The position numbers were made by a program, and so were the translations under genes. DNA of 24,826 nucleotides, from contig NWUY0300038421.1 of assembly GCA_004151065.3 (NCBI GenBank), positions 6,595-31,420 of the forward strand. The letters run 5' to 3'. This document shows, piece by piece, positions 1 to 10,590 of the stretch. This DNA is from Larix sibirica (taxonomy: Eukaryota; Streptophyta; Pinopsida; Pinales; Pinaceae). Every line of letters starts with the position of its first letter. Within the stretch, counting starts at the first letter, position 1. The notes under the pieces were generated by a model. The model was given only the letters and a program-made list of their open reading frames with translations, did not search any database and was not told where the DNA came from.

Positions 1-4
1 AACA

Positions 5-11
<7 letters not shown>

Positions 12-36
<25 letters not shown>

Positions 37-56
37 AGATATATATATATATATAA
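12..56. repeat. (TA)n microsatellite
   Basis: An almost pure run of alternating T and A with a single G interruption near the middle. It is a simple sequence repeat inside very AT-rich spacer. No gene is attached to it. Confidence 0.95.
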
Positions 57-310
57 TAAAATCAAAATTATTTTAATATAATAAATTAAAGTAATTAAAA
101 TTTCCAATTTTGAGTTTGTAACTTCAAAGATAATATCAACATATACTTTTCATTAATTATATATCCACAGAATAATTTGTATTATTTTAAATCTTCACCT
201 AATAATACTATTTCCAAAAAAAATTAAATTAAATTTCCAACTTAAATCATAAAAAATTATGAATATCAACCAAATCATAAATGCAAATATTATAAAATAA
301 TTCTATAAAT
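57..310. other. AT-rich spacer, nothing recognised
   Basis: Strongly AT-rich sequence dense in stops on both strands. No coding, RNA or repeat signal beyond low complexity was seen. Confidence 0.6.
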
Positions 311-319
311 AAATTGTTA

Positions 320-392
320 ATTAGGTTTAGCTTGAGTGGTTTGAGCAGTGGAGTATTATCCTCCCCTCCTGGGTTGAATTCCCGCTAGTGAC
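320..392 (+). repeat. tRNA-like SINE head (Pol III A and B boxes)
   Basis: An A-box-like TAGCTTGAGTGG at 328-339 is followed by a B-box-like GTTGAATTC at 373-381. The two starts are 45 bases apart, close to the spacing of the internal RNA polymerase III promoter in tRNA genes and tRNA-derived SINEs. The sequence does not fold into a convincing tRNA cloverleaf, and the B box departs from the consensus (G in place of the first C), so it is read as a decayed SINE head, not a tRNA gene. No clear poly(A) tail or target-site duplication was found to fix the element's ends. Confidence 0.35.
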
Positions 393-1538
393 ATGCTAAT
401 CTCTTAAATGAGCAATTGTTGAAAAACTTTGATCTTTTACAAAATTTGGTAAGGCTTCTCTATTAAATGATGGTTGCACTAGTTGGAGTTACAAATATGT
501 CATCAAATTCAGAGTGCGAGAGGCAGGCACAGATGGCATTGTTCAGCCTTTGTCAGAATTCCCCAACTCCTCTGTCAGAATGCTCCGAGCAATCATGTCA
601 TAATCTCACCTGTAGCATGTCAGATGTTCAATATGGAAATATTTTTGGATCTATAAAGTTTGGTTGTAATTTTTAATATTTTGAATTTCGTAACATTTTG
701 TCAATGATAAAATTAGTCTAATTGAAGGTTTTAGACTAATAAAAAGTGAACATGTATTAAAACATTTTATTTAAAAAATACAATTAAATAAAAAAAATAT
801 TCAACTTTAGAGATTTGGCATATATTCAATGTGCTTACACAAATTAATAAGTAGTGATGGAACATATAGTCTTTGTCTATGGTAGAGACTAATAAATAAA
901 ACCTAACTCATCTGTGACTTACATGAGACTCAACTGACTGTGAATTTATTTAGTCTATTCTATTAGTATATTATTATACTAGGAAAATGTGCTCATAAAG
1001 GTGTGTCGATGGATCAGTTATATACATCTTGACTTGCCTTTCATAACAGCATTGGGTAACAATTTCACTTTGTAGGAGTTATGCCAAGTCTCGATTCCAT
1101 GGATGGTTGTCCTTCCATAATGGCTTTGGGTGAGAGTTGGCATTCTCAAATGTAAGTGCACATACAACATGTTGAAGTGGGTGCATGCAAGGCTAGAACT
1201 TGGGGTGCAAGCATAGGAGCTAGGTGTGTCTGGTGATATTTATGCCACATGGCGAGATATTTCAAGGCATTTCCTTAAATCTCATAAGAGTGTTTTTCTT
1301 CATCCATATAAGTAGCACTAAGAAGTTTCTAAGGGCACTAGCCCTTAAAATTCAGAATGGGCACTGCATGCCTTTATATTGGAGCACAACAATTGGCATG
1401 TGTAGTTAAGATTGTTGAGGTGATATATGCATGATTGCATGTATCTACACTCAAATAAAAAAGATTTGTAATTTTTCAAATCCATAAGACCCTTTCGTAT
1501 AAGGTAGACAACTTATTTTTTGTTGTTGTTTTTATAAC
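393..1538. other. Spacer without supported gene
   Basis: AT-rich at both ends and more balanced at about 960-1420. Short open frames (for example 467-676 and 1224-1409 on the plus strand) have no recognisable domain, no coding-like composition and no neighbours that would extend them. The stretch at 960-1420 could be an old retroelement LTR or UTR, but nothing diagnostic was seen. Confidence 0.5.
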
Positions 1539-2860
1539 AATACACTTCTTCGTTAAGGGTCGTAGCTCACGTGGTTTTGAGAAAGATTAAAGTTTTGTAA
1601 TTTTTTACCAATAATTTTTTAACTTATTATAACTAACTTCGATTAAAAAATTATAATTGTAATCGAATAAATAAATGAAACAATATTATTTTTTAGATTG
1701 AATTTAAAATCCTATTTTTGAAATCAATATTATTATTTTTAAAATTATTATTTATAATATTTTAAAACTCTTCAATAAAATAAAATAAAATATAAAATGT
1801 AGATAAATAAACACAACTCCCACACATTTATAACAATACCATAGCTCAACCCACAATTAACTTATTATTATCTACACACATGCGGCGATTTAAGAGGAAA
1901 AAGAAATTAACCAACTCAAAACACAATAGCTTCTACTTGTCTTTCCATAAATAGACAAATCAAAACTTCCCAAGGGTTTGGTAACAAATCAAAATTTGCC
2001 AAGGGGTTGGGATGTAGACTTTCAAAAGTATAATAGATTGAATACCAATATATCTACATCACCATTGAATTATTTCAAAATGGTGGATCCATGGGATTTA
2101 ATTCAAACAAGTAGTATATCTGTCCGAGAGACTCCACCGCAAGATTTTCCAAACAAAAATGTAGTGTATACATCAAACAAATGTAGTGTATACATCAGAC
2201 AAGTGGTGATGGATACAACAAATTGGTTATTCTTGGAGATGTGGTATTGATTTAATTGGAACAAACATCTCATCAACGCAAAAATAAATATGTGATTTTT
2301 TTTAAATAAGTAATGGATTTATTAAGCAATGATGGAATCAATCACATATAATATTTAGGGTGGATTTAATAAAATAATTTAAATATTATAAAATTTGAAT
2401 TTTTTTAACTATTATTATTATAATTTAGTTATAAAAATCGGTTGAAAAAAAATTTAGTTATAAAAAATATTTGTTAAATTACAATTTTCGTTATTAAAAT
2501 TGTATTTTTGAATGTATAAATGAATTTAATATTCTCAAATATTTTTATTATATCTAAATTATTCTATCTCAATAACTAATATATACAATTCTTAAAAAAA
2601 AATGAAATTTTGATTGAAAAAATATTATACTTAGACTACTTCTCAACCAAATGATGAATCAGTTAACACAAGAAATGAATACACCAAATATAATTTATTG
2701 TAAAATTTTCATGATCAACCACATTTAAATCATACAAGTAATGGATTCCTCAAAAGTAATTAATCTTCTCTATATCGTTTCAATTTTGTCGATGATCTAA
2801 GGACAAGTAGTTTAAAATTAAGATTCAATATTATGAACACGATAATTCTATTAATTTCAA
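1539..2860 (+). repeat. Long direct repeat, copy 1
   Basis: Begins with AATACACTTCTT and runs with clear but diverged similarity to the segment starting at 7679. Shared blocks, in the same order, include CACACATTTATAAC, the TGCGGCGATTTAA block (1881 and 8070), the motif GGATGTAGACTTTCAAAA or a close variant, ATATCTACATCACCATTGAATT, and TCATACAAGTAATGGAT. The 3' part (about 2755-2850) matches 10770-10870 instead, because copy 2 is interrupted there. A small frame at 1978-2250 lacks a proper ATG (it begins with TTG) and is not supported as a gene. The head at about 1568 carries an A-box-like TAGCTCACGTGG, as in tRNA-derived SINEs. Confidence 0.7.
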
Positions 2861-3168
2861 TGTTGGATTTTGATAATAAAAAAATATGCTTTTCATGGAC
2901 TTTCTCGAGGTTGTACATCCATACGATCAAATATTATAATCATTCTTTGAGAAGGACAAATAATCCGCCAAATATTTGATTATGTTGTTAAAACTATCAA
3001 ATTCCAACCCTGTCTCACCTCATTTTCTTCCATGGCTTCGCTTCCGCTCATCAACCCCCATCTCAACCTAATGTGCACTTTGCAAACCTTCACAACCAAG
3101 CACAGCGCCAAAGTCTTCAATGACTATCCAATAGGGGGAGCTGTCAAAGGAAGGTTCATGCACTACAT

Positions 3169-3507
3169 ATGTCAGGGGCTAACACAACCATTGTAGAGGA
3201 AAACATCATTATGTATTTTATCTTGGTATGCATTGTTGTCGATTTGTTGTTGGCACAATCTAGCAAGGCCTCCACACCAGTGTCTCTACTCTTAGACGTT
3301 ATAGGCACAGCCAATGTCCTTGTTGGCAATCCTCTTCCATGGGATCAGTGTCTCATAGCATATTGGTTAGACATATCAATTCAACCTGGTGGCTTCCTCC
3401 CCTTCAAATCAACCGCCATTTCTCCAACAATCCTTCATGTTCATTTTCCACACAAAATATTTCATCACAACAAAAGTATGCACCTCGAAAAACTCGGCTC
3501 ACGATAG
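3169..3507 (+). CDS. Hypothetical ORF in tandem copy 1, signal-peptide-like N-terminus
   Basis: A 112-residue frame with an ATG start. Residues about 14-30 form a hydrophobic segment (IIMYFILVCIVVDLLLA) followed by polar residues, which resembles a signal peptide. No family is recognised. The aligned frame in copy 2 (4547-4762) starts at the same place, keeps the hydrophobic stretch and stops early. In copy 3 it is broken by a TAG about ten codons in (near 5936) and by a later frameshift. Persistence in two copies hints at an ancestral coding sequence, but there is no promoter evidence and a second overlapping frame is equally long. A decayed or non-coding frame remains the likelier reading. 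Confidence 0.2.
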   Translation: MSGANTTIVEENIIMYFILVCIVVDLLLAQSSKASTPVSLLLDVIGTANVLVGNPLPWDQCLIAYWLDISIQPGGFLPFKSTAISPTILHVHFPHKIFHHNKSMHLEKLGSR

Positions 3508-3734
3508 CACTGGCACTCAACACAGAGAATTCATCACACATGAACAATGAATTTTACCTTGGAAACCCAAATGGGAAAACCAACATTCTTTGGCTTCAAC
3601 TAGGCTCTTTTATTATTGAGCAATTTTTAGTTTATAGGCTCTCTAGATCATCCTCAAGCTTCATGTGGAAATTTAGGCATCATTCCCTTCAATCTCATCC
3701 AAATAACCCCTTTCTCATTGTGGAGAATGGTTAA
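3339..3734 (+). CDS. Hypothetical ORF in tandem copy 1, C-terminus shared with copy 2
   Basis: A 131-residue frame overlapping the previous one in another phase. Its C-terminal half, about 74 residues from TIALALNTENSS to the stop after IVENG, aligns without a frameshift to 4879-5112 in copy 2 and ends at the equivalent TAA in both. Rich in Ser and Asn, with no recognisable domain, signal peptide or membrane segment. Shared openness could simply reflect common descent of the tandem units. Protein status is unproven. Confidence 0.2.
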   Translation: MGSVSHSILVRHINSTWWLPPLQINRHFSNNPSCSFSTQNISSQQKYAPRKTRLTIALALNTENSSHMNNEFYLGNPNGKTNILWLQLGSFIIEQFLVYRLSRSSSSFMWKFRHHSLQSHPNNPFLIVENG

Positions 3735-4546
3735 ATAGGAGGATGTTCAACTATGGGGGGGTAGCTGGAAAGTCATATGTCCCCAACTCTTCATCTTCCC
3801 AAAGCTAATTGAGCTTCTCTCCTTTATTTTCCTTCCTTTATTACATTTGAGGAAAAGTCTCTTGCTTTTATTTTTCGAAATATATGATATATGCTTGTTC
3901 TTCAAGTTTAATTACTTTTCCTTTCTTTATTACATTAAATATGCTAGCCTTAAAATATGACTTTTAATGCAGGGGTGAACATTGATTGTGATGGCATGGG
4001 GCTCTTCATGCCAACGCCTACTCCCCTTCTTTGTATTTAGCATTGAACCTTGCTAGTGCCTTTGCCTAGAGCCATTGTTGTCTAGATCCTTTTCTGGATC
4101 ACCCATGAATGTTGATTTATCAACTCATTTAAATTTATATATAACATTTTACCATATCATATTCATAACTTTTGGAACGTCTTTCACTTCATCAAAGAAA
4201 TTATTCCTACTATTGTAAAAACTAAGTGTTTTGAGTCATCAATGTTGGATTTTGATCAAAAATGTACTTTTCATGGATTTTCTCGAGGTAGCCCGTCCAT
4301 ATGATTAGATATTATAATAATTCTTTAAGAAGGACAGATACTCCATCAAATATTTGATTATGATGTTAAAACTGTCAAATTCCAACCCTATCTCACCCTC
4401 ATCTTCTTCCATGGCTTCACTTCCGCTCATCAACCCCCATCTCAACCTACTATGCACTTTGAAATCCTTCACAACTAAGCACAGCCCCAAAGTCTTCAAT
4501 AACTCTCCATAGGGGAAACTGTCAAAGGAGGGTTCATGCACTGCAT

Positions 4547-4762
4547 ATGCTGGCGGCTAACACAACCATTGTAGAGAAAAACATCATTATGTTTTTTATC
4601 CGGGTATCCATTGTTGTCGATTCGTTGTTGGCACAATATAGCAAGGATACCACACTAGTGTCTCTAGTCTTAGACATCATAGACACAACCAATATCCTTA
4701 CTAGAAATCATCTTCCATGGGATCAGTGTCTCATAGCATATTGGTCAAAAAGATCAATTTGA
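4547..4762 (+). pseudogene. Truncated counterpart of the 3169-3507 ORF in tandem copy 2
   Basis: The 71-residue frame begins at the ATG equivalent to 3169 and keeps the NTTIVE..NIIM..I hydrophobic N-terminus and the LPWDQCLIAYW motif. It then ends at a TGA shortly after (ITS copy 1 equivalent reads on to residue 112). This is the expected appearance of a broken duplicate if copy 1 was ever coding. Function unknown. Confidence 0.25.
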
Positions 4763-4878
4763 CCTAGTGGCTTCCTCCCCTTCAAATCAACCACCATTTC
4801 TCCAGCAACCATTCATGGTCGTTTTCCACACAAAATATTTCATCATAACAAAAGTATGCACCTCTGACAACTCGGCTC

Positions 4879-5112
4879 ATGATAGCACTCACACTCAACA
4901 CAGAGAATTCATCACACGCAAACAATGAATTTTACCCTCGAAGGCTAATTGGGAAAACCAACATTCATTGGCTTCAACCAGGCTCTTTTATTATTCAGCA
5001 ATTTTTAGGTTATAGGCTCTCTAGATCATCCTCAAACTTCATATGGAAATTTAGGCATCATTCCATTCATTCTCAACCAAATAACCCCTTTCTCATTGTG
5101 GAGAATGGTTAA
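4879..5112 (+). pseudogene. Counterpart of the 3339-3734 ORF C-terminus in tandem copy 2
   Basis: The 77-residue frame matches the C-terminal part of the copy 1 frame, including NTENSSH.NNEFY, GKTNI, YRLSRSSS and NPFLIVENG, with the same stop. The upstream part of the copy 1 frame is not open here. Unrecognised. Listed because the frame is maintained between copies that otherwise differ by indels. Confidence 0.2.
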
Positions 5113-6232
5113 ATAAGAGGATGCTCAACTGTGGGGGGTGACTATAAAGTCAGATGCCCCCAACTCTTCAACTTCCCAAAGCTCATTGAGCTTCTCTCCT
5201 TTCTTTTCCTTCCTTTATTATATTTGAGGAAAAGTCTCTTGCTTTTATTTTTTTAAATATATGCTTCTTCTTCTTTTAATTACTATTCCTTTATTTATTA
5301 CATTAAATATGACAGCCTTAAAATATATTTTTTTTATACAAGGGTGAACATTGATTGTGATGGCATGGGGCCCTTCATGCGAACACATACTCCCCTTCTT
5401 TGTCTTCAGCCTTGAACCTTGCTAGTGCCTTTTCCTAGATCCATTGTTTTCTAGATCTTTTTTCGGATCACCCTTGAATGTTGATTTATCAACTCATTTA
5501 AATTTAGATATAACATTTTACCGTATCTTAACTTTTGGAACATATTTTTCCTCATCAAATAAATTACTCTTATTACTGTAAAAACTAAGTGTTGTGAGTC
5601 ATGAAAGTTGGATTTTAATTAAAAAAATAATCTTTTCATGGATTTTCTCGAGGTTGTTCATCCATACGATCAGATATTTTAATCATTCATTAATAAGGAC
5701 AAATACTCTATCAAATATTTGATTATGATGTTAAAACTGTCAAATTCCAACCCTATCTCACCCCCATCTTCTTCCATGGATTTTCTTCCATTCATCAACC
5801 CCCATCTCAACCTTCTGCACTTTGTAATCCTTCACAACCAAGAATAGCCCCAAAGTATTCAATGACTCTCCAATAGGGGGGACTGTCAAAGGAGGGTTCA
5901 TGCACTACATATGCTAGGGGGTAACACAACCATTGCATAGCAAAACATCATTATGTATTTTATCCTGGTATTCATTGTTGTTGATTCATTCCTTGCACAA
6001 TCTAGCAAGGACACCACACTAGTGTCTCTTCTCTTAGGACATCATAGGCACAACCAGATCTCCTTACTCGAAATACTCTTCCATGGGATCAGTGTCTCAT
6101 AGCATATTGGTCAAACAGATCATATCAACCTGGTGACTTCCTCCCCTTCAAATCAACCATCATTTCTCCAACAATACTTCATGGTCATTTCCACACAAAA
6201 TATTTCATCACAACAAAAGTATGCACCCATGA

Positions 6233-6278
6233 CAACTCATCTCATGATAGCACTCACACTCAACAATTAATTACATGC
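6233..6278 (+). repeat. Left arm of a 46-bp inverted repeat
   Basis: Starts CAACTCATCTCATGATAGCA and ends ATTACATGC. Its reverse complement matches 7599-7644 at 43 of 46 positions. The first 33 bases are also the end of tandem copy 3, so this arm either arose inside the tandem unit or was captured from it. Confidence 0.85.
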
Positions 6279-7598
6279 TAGTCTTGTAAGGAGGATATCA
6301 TGAAATGATGGATAGAAAACATACTCTTACAGAATCATAGCAACACTCAACAAAAACTATCTACTCTCACATGCTAATCCTATATATGTACATAGAATTA
6401 GCTCCCATGGCTCTCTCATATTCATTGGTCCTCTAGTGAGGGAATCAAGCCATACACAACTTTGATACTATGATATAAAATGGGGAAGTAGACATGATTT
6501 TGACACAAACCAAAATCGTATGCTTGAGTATACTATATATTACATCAAACAATGTTACATATTTATACACCAAGCTTTCACCCAAGATAGGCACACTACC
6601 TTAATCATACTAACAAACTGTTGAGGGAATATCTCAACCACACACTAAAAATAGAAGATCTAGTTGGAGAGAATATCTCAACTCCAACTAAGTCAAAACA
6701 ACCTCCTAAAACTTAGAAAATGACCAATACATTAACAAACCACAATATTCTCAGATGATTTAGACTAGTATGAGTTATTCATTCCAATAGATAGAACTTT
6801 CGTTGCTCCATATTGAAATTAAAAATTCTACGCACCAACGTTGACTGCTCAAGTGAGGGTGCAAGATTGTTTTTAAGCCACCTACATTCATGTGTCCTGA
6901 AGAAAGAGTATCCATCAATGGTTGAGTTGCGAGCTTGTGAGAGTGAGTTTTTTCGTGCAAGGAGTATCGGGTAAAAAATCAAGAAGTTTCTGAGCTATTT
7001 GCAGTAACCTTAGAGCATTAAATGTTAAAAGGCCACGATCTTCTAGGTGGGAGGGTTGGCAAGCAGGTTCTAAGACCATGCTTTAATACCAAATGATGGC
7101 ATTCAAAGGCGAGGCAAGTTGAAAAACAATGCTTAAAACCATGATAACAATAAGAATAACAACCAACAAGATAATCCAACACAACAATACAAGAGCATGA
7201 GTAAGTCTCGAGGTAATATTGATTGTTTATTCATCTAAACACCTTATAGGTTTGCAAAAAAGACTCTCCTTAATAAAGTCAACATAAATAATAAGAGTTA
7301 CATGCAACTTAGTTCTTAACTTTTAATTTGAAAATAAAAACTAAAAAACACAATTTATTCAAAATTATTTAAAAAATATATAAGTAAACTTTTATATATA
7401 TAAAATTAGAATATTTTAAAAATTATGAAAATGTAAATTTTGGAAAAGATGAATTGTAAACCTATTATTTGAAAGAATAGTTCTTAACTTTTAATTTGAA
7501 AATAAAAACTAATAAATTATATATATATAAGGGTAGGTAAATGTTATCTAAATGTTTAACTTTTAAATTAAATAAAATTTCTTTAATACTAATTTGAA
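6279..7598 (-). mobile_element. Decayed LTR-retroelement material, minus orientation
   Basis: Two sites resemble the tRNA-iMet primer-binding site TGGTATCAGAGC on the minus strand: 6459-6470 (9 of 12) and 7080-7091 (10 of 12). Each is followed to the right on the plus strand by a TG start (6471 and 7094), as expected for the end of a 5' LTR in minus orientation. Inside the first putative LTR, the minus-strand TATAAATA near 6568-6580 could be its TATA box. The sequence at 6620-6690 contains two hairpins. No gag, protease, RT or integrase frame was seen, so these are leader or LTR remnants only. LTR outer ends were not fixed. About 7320-7598 is AT-rich filler. The minus-strand ORFs at 6775-6982 are not supported as proteins. 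Confidence 0.4.
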
Positions 7599-7644
7599 GC
7601 GTGTAATTAGTTGTTGAGTGTGGGTGCTATCATGAGATGAGTTG
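7599..7644 (-). repeat. Right arm of the 46-bp inverted repeat
   Basis: Begins GCGTGTAATTAG and ends ATGAGATGAGTTG. It matches the reverse complement of 6233-6278 with three mismatches, all A/G differences. The arms enclose a 1412-bp segment. No clear target-site duplication is visible outside either arm. Confidence 0.85.
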
Positions 7645-7678
7645 AGTAATACTAATTATTCTCTCAATATATATAATT

Positions 7679-8825
7679 AATACACTTCTTCTTTAAGGGT
7701 CATAGTCCACGTAGTGTTGAGAGAAATTAAAGTTCTCATTTATATTCAACCCTTGTTTTTGTGATTTTTTTATCAATAGTTTTTAAACCCGTTGTAAACT
7801 AATTCCGATTAAAAACTTATAATTATAATCCAATAAATAAATTAAACAATAATCATTTTTTAAATTGAATTTAAAATCTTATTTTCCCACCAAATATTAT
7901 TTATTAAAATCAAAATTATAATAATTAAAATTATTCTTTTTAATATTTATAATTTAAAAAAAATTAATAAAATAATATATATAGATAAACAAAAACAACT
8001 CTCACACATTTATAACTATACCATAGCTCAACCAACAAACCAACCAATATCTTATTATTAACTACACACCTGCGGCGATTTAAATGGAAAAAGAAATCAA
8101 CCAACTAAGAAAACAATACATAGCTATTACTTGTTTTTAAAACCTTCCATAGGGATTGTGGGATGTAGACTTGAACAAATCAGAATTTCCCAAGGTGTTG
8201 GGATGTAGGCTTTCAAAAATATAATAGATCGAATAGCAATATATCTACATCACCATTGAATTAATTCAAAGTGGTGGATACATAGGATTTAATTCAAACA
8301 AGTAGTCTATCTATTCAAAAAAGTAGGATCAATCACATTTAATTTAAATAATTAGTGGATTTAATAAATTAGTTTAAATGTTATAAATTTGATTTTTTTT
8401 AATTATCATTATTACAACTTTGAAATTTGAAAATGGTGGTTCACTGTTTGTTAGAGGGCTATTCCACAGGGAGAAATGTCAACACTTGCTATTACAATTT
8501 AGTTATATAATATTTGGTTAAATATCATTTTCATTATTGAAATTGTATTTTTGAATGTATAAATGAATTCAACACCCTCAAAAATTCCTATTACATTCAA
8601 ATTATGCAATCACAACAACTAATATATACAATTTCCAAAAAAATTGAAATTTTGATCGAAAAAAAAAAAATATGACAAAAAAATCTAAATCAAATCATGC
8701 TTACACTACTTCTCAAACAAATGATGAATCAATCACACAAGAAATGAATCCACCAAATATAATCCATTGTAAAATTTAATAATCAACCACGTTTAAGTCA
8801 TACAAGTAATGGATCCCTCAAAAAT
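7679..8825 (+). repeat. Long direct repeat, copy 2 (5' part)
   Basis: Colinear with 1539-2760. It starts at the same AATACACTTCTT and carries the same landmark blocks in the same order. Similarity stops soon after ATGGATCCCTCAAAA (8809-8823). The continuation found in copy 1 resumes near 10770. The head has an A-box-like TAGTCCACGTAG (7703) and a B-box-like ATTCAACCC (7744-7752), spaced 41 bases apart, suggesting that this repeat began as, or captured, a tRNA-derived SINE. No gene seen. Confidence 0.7.
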
Positions 8826-8850
8826 AATTCATTGGAAAATTTTCCAAAAA

Positions 8851-8946
8851 GTAGTGGATTTGAAGAATTTCTCAATTTGTATGTCATTTTCTGGAAAAGT
8901 AGTGGATTCAAATAAATTCTCAATTTGTATGTCATCCTTTCGAGTA
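8851..8946 (+). repeat. 48-bp tandem repeat, two copies
   Basis: GTAGTGGATT starts at 8851 and again at 8899. Both copies contain CTCAATTTGTATGTCAT. The period of 48 keeps the reading frame, so a short plus-strand frame (8809-9057) shows an internal duplication. That frame has no known domain and is not counted as a gene. Confidence 0.8.
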
Positions 8947-9749
8947 GGAAATCATTTTTTTAAACTAAAACGAGTAAATTGGTATTATAAAAAGTTGAAA
9001 ACATCAACGACGAAATGTTACATCAATCCAAAAAATGATTTAAAGGTTCCCGGGTGATGTCCATCCTGTATACATTTGTCCTTTTTCTTACTACTAGATG
9101 CAGAAAATTATAAATTACTACACTTGTGTAGACTTTTACATATTGGCCTAGTAATAATTGGCAAAAAGAGTTCATAGATAACTAGCAAAAAAGGAAAAAA
9201 GTTAATTGGTGCTATGACCACTATCCATGACTTGAGCTTCTCCATTGTCACCTGCATTTTCCTTCGAACTGGAAATATTAACAGTAGCATGAATAGGTCG
9301 ATGAACAAGTTGTTGAGTTGAAGTATCTTCATGGCCCTTGTTTCCAATTTGATCAGTAAGCCTGGAGTATTTTTCAATCGGCAAATCTTCATGACAATAT
9401 AGGGTATCCATGATTGTGTCCACATGAGCTCCATAAACCATGATGCTTACTTCAGCATCATCATGGCGATGATCCAAACTAGACAAATACACTCCATGAA
9501 CTCTCATATCTCCCTCAACATCGTCCAAACTCTGGTCCAAACCATTTGGGTGGGCAGTGAGTTGTTTGATATCTCCCAACGCTCTCTCCACCTGCATGTT
9601 CATTTAGCGCAGATTTGCTTGGACATCTCTAATGTCTGCTCTGGCATCTCTAATCTCTTCCAACAACTCCTGAAATTTAGTTGCCTAGTCCACTTTGTTA
9701 TTATGTCCTAGATGTAGGGTGGAAGAAACTCAATAAAAGACCCAACTCC

Positions 9750-9898
9750 CACACCTTCTAGAGCAAGGAATTTAGCAAAGAACCTGCTTTCCACTCCTTC
9801 AAAAGCAAGGTATTCTCCAAAGGACCTAAATACCACACCTTCCAAAAATAAATATTCACCAATAAACTGGAATCCCACGCCTTCTTGAGTAGGGTAAC
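9750..9898 (-). repeat. 42-bp minisatellite encoding a 14-residue repeat
   Basis: Units start at 9750, 9792, 9834 and 9876 (the last partial), each beginning CAC(A/T/G)CCTTC on the plus strand. On the minus strand the units read approximately GF.FIGEYLFLEGV, VFRSFGEYLAFEGV and ESRFFAKFLALEGV, with conserved aromatic, Gly-Glu-Tyr-Leu and Glu-Gly-Val positions. The other two minus phases carry stops or little conservation, which supports this phase as the former coding one. The unit length is exactly 14 codons. Confidence 0.8.
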
Positions 9899-10590
9899 CC
9901 CCACATTACCAAACCTGTGATCTAAAAATATTTGATGACCATCCTCCACGCACCTAGGCTTGCATCCAAAGCTTCCCCATGTAAATTGTCCTCCACACAC
10001 CCAATAGTAACTGTTGCAAAGAGCCACTCCCCAAGGACGAAGGGAATGGCGTCTTCTTCCTCATCTTAGATCAAAATATCCATCCCCGGGTCGTCATCAA
10101 AACCTGGCTTCCTCCATGCAGAACACTGTTGAATTATCCCATCTATACAAACAAAACTTGGATGAGAAGCTTCATAAGGCGAGGATACTAGAAGCATCCT
10201 CATGACTAGACTTCTCGTGGAGTCTTCCACGCGAGGGGGCAAGTGGCCTTGGAATGTGAACCAACGACTGCTTGCATTTATTAATGATGGAACATTATTG
10301 CTTGGAAATTATATCATATAAAATTGAAATAATAACCTTAGGGGAGACAACATGTTGTTAGTTGGCCTCAATTTTGTCATGCCCCCTCGTGGTAGTAGAA
10401 CAACCACATTTACTAGTTTATCTCCCATAGTGTTATTTTCTCACTGCACATGAAGGAGTTGAGCCTCGGGGATTCGAGAGAGAAGCCCATTGATGTGTTT
10501 TTTAAGCCTTCATGCAATTTTGTCCATGAGATCCTTTCTTTGTCTAGCTTAGGAAATGGTCAAGATGGAATCTCCAATAATAACAATCGA

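Larger units (their letters stand above)
2861..6265 (+). repeat. Tandem array of a 1.37-kb unit, about 2.5 copies
   Basis: Three head-to-tail copies start at the same point (about GTTGGATTTTGAT): 2861, 4243 and 5606, giving periods of 1382 and 1363 bases. Shared landmarks in all copies include TTTCTCGAGG, ATTTGATTATG, CATCAACCCCCATCTCAACC, GGGATCAGTGTCTCATAGCA and CACAAAATATTTCATCA. Copies 1 and 2 are full length. Copy 3 stops matching at about 6265, within an inverted-repeat arm. The unit does not match a family I recognise. It could be a satellite-like array or a tandemly duplicated retroelement or gene fragment. Substitutions and indels between copies show the duplication is not recent. 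Confidence 0.85.

Noticed and set aside
320-392. A functional tRNA gene
   Set aside because: A- and B-box-like motifs are present, but the cloverleaf stems do not pair, so it is treated as a SINE-like relic.
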